In this document: positions 15,996 to 24,209 of the stretch, piece by piece
Position numbering within the stretch: the first letter of the stretch is position 1
Layout: each line of letters opens with the position of its first letter
NCBI GenBank assembly: GCA_023421245.1
Contig: JAEZTV010000031.1
Coordinates: forward strand, 1 to 64,000
Reading direction: 5' to 3'
Source: Bacillota bacterium
GTDB lineage: Bacteria > Bacillota > Clostridia > Oscillospirales > Ruminococcaceae
DNA: 64,000 bases
Notes under the pieces: generated by a model
The model's input: only the letters and a program-made list of their open reading frames with translations
Told to the model about the DNA's origin: nothing
Database searches by the model: none
Made by a program: the position numbers and the translations under genes

Positions 15996-16189
15996 ATGTC
16001 CACATCCACATTCAAAGCTTTGCTTTGAATGAACTTGGCAAAGCCGAGTATGAGTATTTTGCATAGCAAAATACGAATGTGGCCATGTTACACCATAAAC
16101 TGCAAATGCTGATGAAATCAGCATTTGCAAGGACTATGTCCTAAGTAAAACGACATTAGTCGTTTTGCAGCCTGTTTATGGTATAATAT
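15987..16189. repeat. Array of six hairpins forming two cloverleaf-like units, bounded by TGGTATAATAT direct repeats
   Basis: Identical 11-mers TGGTATAATAT occur at 15987-15997 and 16179-16189. Between them, unit one has outer arms CCACATTC (16006-16013) and GAATGTGG (16075-16082) around hairpins at 16010-16030, 16034-16048 and 16054-16074. Unit two has arms CCATAAAC (16093-16100) and GTTTATGG (16174-16181) around hairpins at 16101-16129, 16130-16142 and 16147-16166. Five of six loops are exactly three bases. No open frame is present. It could be a MITE-like palindromic element or a structured RNA; the second -10 box could drive DUF951. Confidence 0.6.
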
Positions 16190-16319
16190 AGCCAATCTTC
16201 GGCTCGCATTTGGAAAGCCGTCGCTTTATCGCTGTTTTATTACGGCTTGGCTGCGAAGCAGGCGATTAATACCACTCACCCGTTGTGTTGTCGAGCGAGT
16301 ACGCAAGGAGGTTTGGGCT

Positions 16320-16508
16320 ATGGACGTTCGTCCCGGTGATATTCTTGAGATGAAAAAAAACCATCCCTGTGGGGAGAAACGGTTTTTAGTTACACGCTCC
16401 GGTATGGATTTTCGCATCCGCTGCCTAAACTGCGGGCGTGAGGTACTGGTTGCGCGCGCGAAGATTGAAAAAAACATAAAAAAAATTATCAGGGAGCCGG
16501 AGCAATAG
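16320..16508 (+). CDS. DUF951 family protein
   Basis: 62 residues. Short conserved protein of Gram-positives with the family pattern GDILEMKKNHPCGEKRF and FRIRCLNCGREVLVAR. The CxxC in the second motif plus the Cys in the first suggest a small metal site. Function unknown. AAGGAGG (16305-16311) precedes ATG 16320. It is 68 bases upstream of prfA; the combination with translation and tRNA-modification genes downstream suggests a translation link, as inference. The leader 16190-16319 includes an imperfect hairpin with AAGCCG and CGGCTT arms. Confidence 0.85.
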   Translation: MDVRPGDILEMKKNHPCGEKRFLVTRSGMDFRIRCLNCGREVLVARAKIEKNIKKIIREPEQ

Positions 16509-16576
16509 CTGTGCCCGACTTTTATTTTTTACACAGTACGGTATTGATATCTATGGGAAAGGCATGACGATAGATT

Positions 16577-17656
16577 ATGTATGACAAGCTGGAATTTGTA
16601 GAGCAACGCTATAACGAGATTAACGATCGGCTGATGCGGCCGGGTGTTGCAGACGACCAAGCGGCGTATAAGGCGCTGATGAAGGAATATAAATCGCTTA
16701 CCCCGATTGTGGAGAAGTATAAGGAATACGTAAAAGCCAAGGCGGATATGGACGAAGCGCGTGAGATGCTTGACGCAGGCGGGCTTGATAAAGATTTTCG
16801 CACGATGGCGGAGGAACAGCTTTCCGAAAGCAAGCAGCTGCTGGAGGTTTTTACCGAAGAGCTTCGCGTTCTGCTGCTGCCCCGCGACCCGAATGATGAG
16901 AAAAACGTCATCATAGAAATTCGCGGCGGTGCGGGCGGTGAAGAAGCCGCACTGTTTGCAAACTCCCTTATGCGCATGTACACCATGTACGCCGAGCAAA
17001 AACGCTTTAAGTGTGAGGTTTTAAACATCAATGAAACCGAGCTTGGCGGCATCAAAGAGGTCAGCTTCAGCGTCGAAGGGGATGGCGCGTACTCATGCTT
17101 TAAATACGAAAGTGGGGTGCACCGCGTTCAGCGCGTGCCTGAAACCGAGACGCAGGGCCGCGTCCACACCTCTACCGTAACCGTTGCGGTGCTCATCGAA
17201 GCGGAGGAGGTAGAGCTTGAGATTGCCCCGGGTGATTTGCAGATTGCGACCTTCCGCGCAAGCGGCGCCGGCGGCCAGCACGTTAACAAAACGGAATCGG
17301 CTATCCGTATCACACATCTCCCCACAGGGGTGGTGGTAGAATGTCAGGATGAACGCAGCCAGCACAAGAATAAGGATAAGGCTATGAAGATTCTACGTTC
17401 CCGCCTGCTGGAGGAAAAACGGCGTGCGCAAGACAGTGAGATTGCCGCCGAACGCCGCTCGCAGGTCGGCACAGGCGACCGTTCCGAGCGAATTCGCACC
17501 TATAATTACCCACAAGGCCGTGTAACCGATCACCGCATAGGTCTGACCCTTTACCGTATTGAGGAGATTCTCAACGGCGACCTAGACGAAGTTGTAAATG
17601 CTCTGACCACCTATGACCAGGCAGAGAAGCTTAAGAGCGCGGGCGAGGTATCGTAA
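16577..17656 (+). CDS. prfA: Peptide chain release factor 1
   Basis: 359 residues, standard RF1 length. Recognises UAA and UAG in the ribosomal A site and triggers peptide release. Seen: N-terminal helical domain (1-100), [16 protein letters not shown] near residue 117, the codon-recognition domain with the RF1-type region [20 protein letters not shown], and the catalytic GGQ in [16 protein letters not shown]. The C-terminal [14 protein letters not shown] segment is intact. The frame continues into tsaC 4 bases later. The usual neighbour prmC, which methylates the GGQ glutamine, is absent from this operon. Confidence 0.97.
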   Translation: MYDKLEFVEQRYNEINDRLMRPGVADDQAAYKALMKEYKSLTPIVEKYKEYVKAKADMDEAREMLDAGGLDKDFRTMAEEQLSESKQLLEVFTEELRVLLLPRDPNDEKNVIIEIRGGAGGEEAALFANSLMRMYTMYAEQKRFKCEVLNINETELGGIKEVSFSVEGDGAYSCFKYESGVHRVQRVPETETQGRVHTSTVTVAVLIEAEEVELEIAPGDLQIATFRASGAGGQHVNKTESAIRITHLPTGVVVECQDERSQHKNKDKAMKILRSRLLEEKRRAQDSEIAAERRSQVGTGDRSERIRTYNYPQGRVTDHRIGLTLYRIEEILNGDLDEVVNALTTYDQAEKLKSAGEVS

Positions 17657-17660
17657 CGGC

Positions 17661-18689
17661 ATGAAAACACAGCTGACTCAGATAGACAAACATAACCCCG
17701 CCCCCGCCCTTGTGGAGCAGGCAGGCAAGCTGCTTGCAAGCGGGGCTTTGGTCGCTATTCCCACCGAAACGGTGTACGGGCTTGCGGCAAACGCCTTGGA
17801 CGAGCAAGCGGTGAGCGGTATTTTTGTCGCAAAGGGAAGACCGCAGGATAATCCGCTGATTGTCCACATCGCGGATATCGGTGAGCTTGCGGCGCTGGTG
17901 CAATCGATACCCCCCAAAGCCATGGCGCTTGCGCAGGCCTTTTGGCCGGGGCCGCTTACCATGATTCTGCGGCGCGCCGAGCAGGTGCCCCGCATCGTGT
18001 CGGCAGGGCTTGATACCGTAGCCGTACGCATGCCGTCACATCCGGTTGCGCTGGCAGTTATCCGTGCCGCGGGCGTGCCCCTTGCCGCGCCGTCGGCAAA
18101 CCGATCCGGCAGCCCCAGCCCGACCACCGCCGCCCATGTGATGCATGATCTAGGCGGCGTAATTCCGCTTGTGGTAGACGGCGGCGCGTGTCAGGTAGGG
18201 GTGGAATCGACGGTGGTATCGCTTGTTTCGCAAACGCCGGTCATCCTTCGCCCGGGCGCTGTAACAAAAGAACAGATTGAGCGGGTGGTAGGCGCCGTTA
18301 CGGTGGACAGCGGTGTGCTGCACCGCGTGGATGATTCGGTTAAGGCAAGCTCGCCCGGGATGAAATACAAGCATTACGCGCCGCGCGCAAAGGTGATTAT
18401 GGTAGAAGCCGACAGTGATGCGTATTGCAATTATGTAAACTCAAAACCAGATGCGTTTGCACTGTGCTTTGAGGAGGACATCCCAAAACTTGAAATAAAT
18501 TATGTTAACTACGGCGCGCAAGAGGACGCATCTGCGCAAGCGCGCATGCTCTTTTTTTCACTGCGTGAGCTTGACCGCCTTGGGGCGGATACCGTATATG
18601 CCAGAGCGCCAAAAAAAACAGGGGTTGGGCTTGCGGTATATAACAGGCTGCTTCGTGCGGCAGGCTTTGATGTTATTGTACTTGACTAA
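17661..18689 (+). CDS. tsaC: L-threonylcarbamoyladenylate synthase, Sua5 type
   Basis: 342 residues. Makes threonylcarbamoyl-AMP from Thr, bicarbonate and ATP for the t6A37 modification of ANN-decoding tRNAs. Seen: YrdC domain with AIPTETVYGLAANA (residues 33-46), KGRPQDNPLIVHI, FWPGPLTMIL and PLAAPSANRSGSPSPT, then the linker SPGMKYKHYAPRAKV and a C-terminal Sua5 domain. The extra domain marks the long Sua5/YwlC form. ATG 17661 sits 4 bases after prfA with GAGGT 11 bases upstream. mtaB, which modifies t6A further, lies elsewhere in this window. Confidence 0.95.
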   Translation: MKTQLTQIDKHNPAPALVEQAGKLLASGALVAIPTETVYGLAANALDEQAVSGIFVAKGRPQDNPLIVHIADIGELAALVQSIPPKAMALAQAFWPGPLTMILRRAEQVPRIVSAGLDTVAVRMPSHPVALAVIRAAGVPLAAPSANRSGSPSPTTAAHVMHDLGGVIPLVVDGGACQVGVESTVVSLVSQTPVILRPGAVTKEQIERVVGAVTVDSGVLHRVDDSVKASSPGMKYKHYAPRAKVIMVEADSDAYCNYVNSKPDAFALCFEEDIPKLEINYVNYGAQEDASAQARMLFFSLRELDRLGADTVYARAPKKTGVGLAVYNRLLRAAGFDVIVLD

Positions 18690-18703
18690 AAAGGCGGTGC
18701 AAG

Positions 18704-19309
18704 ATGGGCAGACTATACGTAGTAGGGCTTACCGGTCCCACCGGTGCGGGAAAAACAACCGTATCGCGCTTTTTGGCTCAAAACGGCTACCCCGTAATTG
18801 ACGCCGACATCGTTGCGCGCGAGGCGGTTTTGCCCAATACCCGCTGCCTGCAAGAGATACGGCAGACGTTTGGCGAGGCGGTAATCCATCCGGATGGATC
18901 GCTTAACCGCCGGGCAATCGGCGATATTGTCTTTGCCGACAATATAAGGCTTAAGCAGCTTGAACAGATTCTTTACCCCGGCATCATTGCACGCATTGAT
19001 GACAGGCTCAACCAATACAGGCAGGATGGCGTACCGGTGGTAATTCTGGATGCGCCCACGCTGTTTGAAAGTGGTGCCGACAGTATGTGCGGCCGCATTA
19101 TTGTGGTTATGGCACCGCGCAAGACACGCATCACACGCATTATGGCGCGTGATAACCTAAGCGAAAAACAGGCAATGGAGCGTGTTACAGCGCAACAAAG
19201 CGATGCGTTTTATCTTGACCGCGCCGATTATGTTGTGGATAACACCACGGCAGTGCCCGACTATACGGCGCTGCTCGATTGGCTTGCCGGTATTTTAAAT
19301 GAGAAATAA
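18704..19309 (+). CDS. coaE: Dephospho-CoA kinase
   Basis: 201 residues. Phosphorylates the 3'-hydroxyl of the ribose of dephospho-CoA, the last step of CoA synthesis. Seen: P-loop GLTGPTGAGKTTVSRFL (residues 8-24), the substrate segment VIDADIVAREAV, the LIFESG-like VILDAPTLFESGAD and the C-terminal YVVDNTT. Starts 14 bases after tsaC, so in the same operon. The P-loop has PTGAGKT rather than the more common GSGKS, which is tolerated in the family. Confidence 0.95.
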   Translation: MGRLYVVGLTGPTGAGKTTVSRFLAQNGYPVIDADIVAREAVLPNTRCLQEIRQTFGEAVIHPDGSLNRRAIGDIVFADNIRLKQLEQILYPGIIARIDDRLNQYRQDGVPVVILDAPTLFESGADSMCGRIIVVMAPRKTRITRIMARDNLSEKQAMERVTAQQSDAFYLDRADYVVDNTTAVPDYTALLDWLAGILNEK

Positions 19310-19451
19310 TTCCGCGAAAGCGGGATGCGCGGAGAGTCTTTTTGGCGCACGTACTAAAAGAATATAATTTGGTGAAAATGATAACATCCGCGTGGCAATA
19401 ATAGATTAGGAGACCGCCTGCAAAGGCATCATCCGGAAAGGCTGGACACAG

Positions 19452-20861
19452 ATGGAAGAAACAAAAAAAACCGCAGCAGAGCAATTGAAGGATAAACTGC
19501 TGCTTAACAGCAAGAATGGCGGTTTTATACTAACCCAACAAGAGATTGAAAAAAGTGAAGCGTTCTGCGAGGGATACAAGAAGTTTTTAGATACCGGCAA
19601 AACAGAACGTGAGATTACCACAAACACCATCCGCCTGCTCATAAACGAGGGGTACCGCGAGTTTTGCCCGGGCACAAAGTATACGGCGGGCGACAGGGTA
19701 TACAGCAACAACAGGGGCAAGGCGCTTATTCTTGCAACAATCGGTACTGCACCGCTTGCGCAGGGCGTACGCATCGCGGCGGCACACATCGACAGCCCGC
19801 GCCTTGACCTCAAGCCCAATCCACTGTATGAGGATGCACAGCTGGCGCTGTTTAAAACGCACTATTATGGCGGTATTAAAAAGTATCAATGGACGGCAAT
19901 CCCGCTTGCACTGCACGGCGTTATTGTGAAGGGCGACGGCTCTGTGGTAAACGTCAGCATCGGCGAGGATGAGAACGATCCGGTGTTCTGCGTGACCGAT
20001 CTGCTGCCGCATCTTGCCGAGGAGCAGGTAAAACGCCCGCTGCATCAAGGCATCAAGGGCGAGGAGCTTAACATCCTCATTGGCTGCATGCCGTTTCGTG
20101 ACGACAAGGCAAGCGAGACGGTTAAGCTTAACATTATGAACATCCTCAACGAGAAGTACGGCATTGTAGAAGAGGACTTCCTCTCCGCCGAGCTTGAGGC
20201 GGTACCGGCGGGTAAGGCGCGTGACCTTGGCTTTGACCGTGGAATGGTTGCCGCCTACGGCCATGATGATCGCGTGTGTGCGTACACCGCGCTCATGGCG
20301 GCGCTTGATTGTAAAGAGCCCGCCTTTACCACGGTAACCGTGCTTGCCGATAAAGAGGAAACGGGCAGCGAGGGCAACACCGGCCTTGACTCTGCTTACC
20401 TTAAGTATTTTATCGCCGATCTTGCCGAGCCACATGGCGTAAACGCACGCACGGTGCTTAGTGCATCCAAATGCCTTTCCGCGGATGTGAATGCCGCGTT
20501 TGATCCCACCTTCCCCGATGTGCTTGACCGCCGCAACTGTGCATACCTAAACTATGGTGTATGCCTCACCAAGTACACCGGCTCGCGCGGCAAATCGGGC
20601 ACCTCCGATTGCTCTGCTGAGTTTTTCGGTGAGATTCGCAGTCTGTTTAACGCCGAAAAGGTTCTGTGGCAGACCGGAGAACTTGGTAAGGTTGACCTTG
20701 GCGGCGGCGGCACGGTAGCAAAGTTTATTGCGGGCCTTAATGTCGATGTGCTGGATGTGGGAGTTCCCGTCCTATCCATGCATTCTCCGCTTGAGATTGT
20801 ATCAAAGCTTGATGTCTTTTGCGCATACCGTGGATTTTATGAGTTTTTAAACGCAAAGTAA
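19452..20861 (+). CDS. apeB: M18-family aminopeptidase
   Basis: 469 residues, usual length for M18. Zinc aminopeptidase acting in the cytoplasm, often on acidic N-termini. Seen: the first metal-ligand motif AAHIDSPRLDLKP near residue 117, ADKEETGSEGNTG with the catalytic Glu near residue 299, and the C-terminal PVLSMHSPLEIVS with the last metal His. A dodecameric assembly is typical of the family. The start has a modest AAAGG site. The 142-base gap after coaE may hold its own promoter; a hairpin follows at 20871-20904. Confidence 0.93.
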   Translation: MEETKKTAAEQLKDKLLLNSKNGGFILTQQEIEKSEAFCEGYKKFLDTGKTEREITTNTIRLLINEGYREFCPGTKYTAGDRVYSNNRGKALILATIGTAPLAQGVRIAAAHIDSPRLDLKPNPLYEDAQLALFKTHYYGGIKKYQWTAIPLALHGVIVKGDGSVVNVSIGEDENDPVFCVTDLLPHLAEEQVKRPLHQGIKGEELNILIGCMPFRDDKASETVKLNIMNILNEKYGIVEEDFLSAELEAVPAGKARDLGFDRGMVAAYGHDDRVCAYTALMAALDCKEPAFTTVTVLADKEETGSEGNTGLDSAYLKYFIADLAEPHGVNARTVLSASKCLSADVNAAFDPTFPDVLDRRNCAYLNYGVCLTKYTGSRGKSGTSDCSAEFFGEIRSLFNAEKVLWQTGELGKVDLGGGGTVAKFIAGLNVDVLDVGVPVLSMHSPLEIVSKLDVFCAYRGFYEFLNAK

Positions 20862-20870
20862 AGCAATACC

Positions 20871-20904
20871 GCTGCCGTCTCTGTGAAAGCATAGGGGCGG
20901 CAGC
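20871..20904 (+). terminator. Terminator-like hairpin after the aminopeptidase gene
   Basis: GCTGCCG (20871-20877) pairs with CGGCAGC (20898-20904), followed by TCATTTTATG. Confidence 0.5.
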
Positions 20905-21043
20905 TCATTTTATGATGTGCGTTTTACTGCCATCTATCGCAAGAAATCGGCCGTCTATCGTGTTTGTATTGCACGGGGACGGTTTCTTGCTATACTAAAA
21001 GCATGGCAGCCAAACACCGACAGCAGGGGAGTGATCTGACAGC

Positions 21044-21484
21044 GTGAAGGTTGAGATTGTTATCGACAAAGACAGCGTATCGCCAAGGCTTGTACTTTAT
21101 ACCGCGAAACTTACGCCTGAGCTTGAGCAGCTTGTAAGCAGGTTATCCGAAGAAAAATCCGGACGTATTATTGGCTTTATGCAAAGCGAGGCGTTTCTGC
21201 TCGACCGCGAGGAGATATACAGCTTTTATTGCGAGGGGCAAAAGGTGTATGCCCGTACCGGGCAGCACAGCTTTCGTGTGAAGGAGAGGCTGTATGAACT
21301 GGAAGAACAGCTTGCAGGCAGCACGTTTGTCCGCATCTCAAATTCCGAGATTGCTAATTTCAGGCTGGTATCGAGCCTTGATATGGGCCTGAGTGGAACC
21401 ATTACGGTGCGCTATAAAGACGGCGTTACCACCTACGTATCACGCAGGAATATAGAGAAAATAAAAAAATACCTTGGGCTTTAG
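21044..21484 (+). CDS. LytTR-domain DNA-binding regulator without receiver domain
   Basis: 146 residues. The C-terminal two thirds are a LytTR DNA-binding domain: EIYSFYCEGQKVYARTG, LYELEEQL, FVRISNSEIANF and VSRRNIEKIKKYLGL. There is no receiver domain; such stand-alone LytTR proteins usually pair with a DUF3021 membrane protein, which is exactly the next gene. Start is GTG 21044 with AGGGGAG upstream. Likely function: a two-gene membrane-linked transcription switch whose target may be its own operon. Signal unknown. Confidence 0.88.
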   Translation: MKVEIVIDKDSVSPRLVLYTAKLTPELEQLVSRLSEEKSGRIIGFMQSEAFLLDREEIYSFYCEGQKVYARTGQHSFRVKERLYELEEQLAGSTFVRISNSEIANFRLVSSLDMGLSGTITVRYKDGVTTYVSRRNIEKIKKYLGL

Positions 21485-21513
21485 GCTAAGATGCTTTTGA
21501 GAGGGTGAAGGCT

Positions 21514-21969
21514 ATGACATTAAAAAAGGCACTGTTACGCGGGCTGGTCGGCATTCCCGTCGGCGTATTTATTTCGCAGCTAATTCTGCTTATCATCTCG
21601 CTTGGCTGGGGAGAGGGCAACTATATCACCGCGGTGCCAAAGTTTATAGAACAGACGGGCGGCGAGCTTGCGGCGGTAGCATTGCAGTTTTTGTTCTGCT
21701 CCATCATGGGGTTTGCGTTTGCGGCGGCGTCCGCAATCTTTGAGGTGGAGCAATGGGGTATTACCAAGCAGACGCTTTTGCATCTGGCTATCATTTCGGT
21801 GGTCTCACTGCCGATTGCAGTGCTGTTGGGTTGGGCAGGTCCGGATGCTATATCGATAATCACCTATTTTGCAACATGGTTTATTATTTACGCGGTAATT
21901 TGGGTGTTACAGTACGCTGTGTGGCGCAATAAAATGAAAAGACTCAACCATAAAATCAATGGTCAATAA
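21514..21969 (+). CDS. DUF3021 family membrane protein
   Basis: 151 residues with four predicted membrane helices, among them VGVFISQLILLIISLGW, LQFLFCSIMGFAFAAASAI, LAIISVVSLPIAVLLGW and YFATWFIIYAVIWVLQYA. The family is nearly always next to a LytTR gene and probably restrains it. ATG 21514 is preferred, with the GAGGGTGAAGG region upstream; GTG 21505 in frame is possible. It is 29 bases after the LytTR gene. Ends before a perfect hairpin at 21984-22015. Confidence 0.85.
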   Translation: MTLKKALLRGLVGIPVGVFISQLILLIISLGWGEGNYITAVPKFIEQTGGELAAVALQFLFCSIMGFAFAAASAIFEVEQWGITKQTLLHLAIISVVSLPIAVLLGWAGPDAISIITYFATWFIIYAVIWVLQYAVWRNKMKRLNHKINGQ

Positions 21970-21983
21970 ACCGGAACAAGACA

Positions 21984-22015
21984 GCGCGCCCGTTTCAACA
22001 AAGAAACGGGCGCGC
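21984..22015. terminator. Strong hairpin between convergent genes
   Basis: GCGCGCCCGTTTC (21984-21996) and GAAACGGGCGCGC (22003-22015). There is no clear T-run on either side. Confidence 0.55.
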
Positions 22016-22137
22016 CGCCAATTGAGTAAAGATGTGAAAAGAAGTAAGCGTGTTATACCGACCTGCCGTTGCCGAGCAGGCCTTTCAGGACGTTCGCTTC
22101 GGGGTTGCCGATTTGCTGCTCTATACACAGCGGCATA

Positions 22138-22782
22138 CTACAGGATATACAATGCCACCATAATAAAGTGCATCAGCGAGCCGAGCATCACAAAGATGTG
22201 AAATATCTCATGAAACCCGAACGCGGCACTGAAATTAGGCCGCTTTACGCCATAAACCAGCGCGCCGGCGGTGTAGAATACGCCGCCAAGAATTAAGAAC
22301 AGCTTGCCGCCAAACGAAAACAGCGAGATGGCGGGGATATCCAGTAAAATCGCCCATCCCATCGATAGATAGATAGTTACCGATATAATGCGCGGGCAAT
22401 CGATCCACAGCATCTTTAGCAGCATACCGACCAGCGCCGCCGCCCAGATGCCGGCGCAAAAATACGCTCCCCTAGGCTGATTGAATACAATCAGGCAAAC
22501 CGGCGTATAGGTGCCTGCAATCAGAACATAGATCATTGAATGGTCAAGCTTGCGCAGCAGGCGGCGCAGGCTTTTGGTTTCATCGGCGTAGTGGTATGCG
22601 GCGCTTGCACTGTACAGTGCAACGAGCGAGGTGCAGAAGATCATGGCCGCGGCAAGTTGTACGCCTGTAATATCAACAAACAAAAACGGCTTTGCAACCA
22701 CAACGGCGGTGCCTGCAATCCCCATCAAGGCGCCGATAAAATGCGTCAAAAAACTTATCTTATCATTTGCTCTCTTATACAT
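22138..22782 (-). CDS. trhA: Hemolysin III/TrhA-family seven-helix membrane protein
   Basis: 214 residues, seven predicted membrane helices. Family signatures: NDKISFLTHFIGALMG at the N-terminus, YSASAAYH near residue 60, LRKLDHSMIYVLIAGTYTP near residue 77-95, and GFHEIFHIFVMLGSLMHF near the C-terminus. The His and Asp residues match the zinc-binding positions of the PAQR/TrhA superfamily. The role of bacterial members in membrane energetics or fluidity is only partly known; true haemolysis is doubtful. Monocistronic; the AT-rich region 22783-23024 before it holds no gene. Confidence 0.9.
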   Translation of the reverse strand: MYKRANDKISFLTHFIGALMGIAGTAVVVAKPFLFVDITGVQLAAAMIFCTSLVALYSASAAYHYADETKSLRRLLRKLDHSMIYVLIAGTYTPVCLIVFNQPRGAYFCAGIWAAALVGMLLKMLWIDCPRIISVTIYLSMGWAILLDIPAISLFSFGGKLFLILGGVFYTAGALVYGVKRPNFSAAFGFHEIFHIFVMLGSLMHFIMVALYIL

Positions 22783-23024
22783 AGTTTAGATACCTCCTAT
22801 TATAAGATACATGATTATGGGATGTGGTTGTTAAGACTAGATGATATAATCATTATAACATGATAAAATAAAAAATCAAGAGGAAAACGTGATTGTTACA
22901 TTTTAATTATTTGCAGCTTATCCTCAATCATGTACGATACCAATTTGCACAGCCTTCGCATATTATGGAATGGTTGCCCTGCAAGGATACCAATACTTAA
23001 TTGAAATGAAGGTGCACAGTTTTC

Positions 23025-23405
23025 ATGGAACCTAATTTTAAATCGGCTTATGAACAAGCCGTGAAACAGGCGGATGAGATGCTTGGTGGAATGAATATAA
23101 TTGCAAACGCACAGCTAAAACAAAGGCTTTCGCAATCGGCTCTGTCTGTTAAGGAGCAGATACAATCAGCGGAAAAGGTCGCGTCAAGAACAGCGCCAAA
23201 AGCAGAATACGAGGCTGAGATGTCGGGCCGTCTTGCTGCACTTGAGCAGGCCATAAACCTTGTGACCGTAGCGGTAAAGAAGAAGGCGCTCCTTGACCAT
23301 TACGCCCAGCTGCAAAGCAGCGTCAATAAAATGAATGCATTGCTTGGCAGTATACAGCGGGTACAGCAGAAATTAAACAGATATCCGAGACGTTCGTTTC
23401 GATAA
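23025..23405 (+). CDS. Hypothetical helical protein
   Basis: 126 residues, almost entirely predicted helix with heptad-like spacing (residues 10-110), no cysteine and a basic end (NRYPRRSFR). I do not recognise the family. It could be a small coiled-coil structural or adaptor protein. A weak GAAGGTG site lies about 12 bases before ATG 23025. Monocistronic between the minus-strand trhA gene and an acetyltransferase; the gap to the latter is 91 bases. Confidence 0.6.
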   Translation: MEPNFKSAYEQAVKQADEMLGGMNIIANAQLKQRLSQSALSVKEQIQSAEKVASRTAPKAEYEAEMSGRLAALEQAINLVTVAVKKKALLDHYAQLQSSVNKMNALLGSIQRVQQKLNRYPRRSFR

Positions 23406-23496
23406 TCCCTTTTGCGTCCCGATGCTTTACAAGCCGGTTTCTATGACGTATACTTAAAAAAACATCGAAGATTGTAGAAAACATGGGGTGATGCCG

Positions 23497-24027
23497 ATGA
23501 ACGACTTAAGAGTTCAGACAAAAAGACTGCTGCTGCTGCCAATCTCCTATGCATGCATGACGGCATTGCTGGACGGAACGCAAACGGAACTGGAACAGCA
23601 AGGCTACCTCTTGTGTGATGATTGGATTACGTTTGATGTACTGAAATATCTGGATATTATCCGTTCCTTTATGTCAAGCGACGAGCCCCCCGACGGGTTT
23701 TTTACCTGGGCAATCATTGAGCCTGCTTCGGGGCTGGTTATCGGTGATGTGGGCTTTAAAGGCCGCCCGAATGAGCTGGGGGTTGTGGATATTGGCTATG
23801 GCATAGCCGCTTGTGCAAGGGGCAAGGGGTTTGCCACCGAAGCTGTGTCAGCGATGATGTCATGGGCCTTCTCGCAACCCGGTGTCCGACGGATTTCGGC
23901 AGAATGTTTAGATGATAATGCCGCATCAATACACATTCTAAAAAAAATGGGGATGCGGGAAATGCTGCGCGATGACAATATTATTTTTTGGGAAATAAAG
24001 CGTGAAGACTTTGTTTATCAGGCTTAA
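23497..24027 (+). CDS. GNAT-family N-acetyltransferase
   Basis: 176 residues. RimJ/RimL-type acetyltransferase (Acetyltransf_3). Seen: LRVQTKRLLLLPISYA at the start, an IGDVGFKGRPNELG beta segment, the acetyl-CoA pyrophosphate loop ARGKGFATEAVSAMMSWAF near residue 108, and SAECLDDNAASIHILKKMGM. Three in-frame starts exist (23488, 23491, 23497); ATG 23497 is chosen because GGGGTGA ends 5 bases before it. Substrate unknown; this subfamily includes ribosomal-protein and antibiotic acetyltransferases. A strong terminator follows. Confidence 0.88.
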   Translation: MNDLRVQTKRLLLLPISYACMTALLDGTQTELEQQGYLLCDDWITFDVLKYLDIIRSFMSSDEPPDGFFTWAIIEPASGLVIGDVGFKGRPNELGVVDIGYGIAACARGKGFATEAVSAMMSWAFSQPGVRRISAECLDDNAASIHILKKMGMREMLRDDNIIFWEIKREDFVYQA

Positions 24028-24033
24028 AAGATC

Positions 24034-24073
24034 CGGCGCCATTTCTTATATAGAAATGGCGCCGTTTGTTTTT
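24034..24073 (+). terminator. Intrinsic terminator after the acetyltransferase gene
   Basis: Perfect 13-base arms CGGCGCCATTTCT (24034-24046) and AGAAATGGCGCCG (24052-24064), followed by TTTGTTTTT. Confidence 0.85.
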
Positions 24074-24115
24074 AGGCGGCGCATGCAATGATAATATTTA
24101 TTTCAACATTAGGGC

Positions 24116-24142
24116 TAAACAATTTTCTCTTTTTGCCGATAA
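24116..24142 (+). promoter_or_regulatory. Sigma-28 (SigD/FliA) promoter of fliD
   Basis: TAAA (24116-24119), 15-base spacer, GCCGATAA (24135-24142): an exact match to the flagellar sigma-28 consensus, 67 bases before the fliD start. Confidence 0.85.
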
Positions 24143-24209
24143 AAAGAGTATAGGTTAATACAATAATAAACAATATGATATTTGTTTTGACCCCAAAGGA
24201 GGTAGCAAA

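Noticed and set aside
15987..16189. CRISPR array or integron attC sites
   Set aside because: Hairpins differ in sequence, there are no equal spacers and no cas or integrase gene in the window.
19587..20435. 282-codon minus-strand frame opposite the M18 aminopeptidase
   Set aside because: Antisense shadow of a well supported gene; no family resemblance and no start signal.
22138..22782. True haemolysin (virulence) function for the HlyIII-family gene
   Set aside because: Family members are mostly TrhA-like membrane proteins; the name is historical and no toxin context exists.
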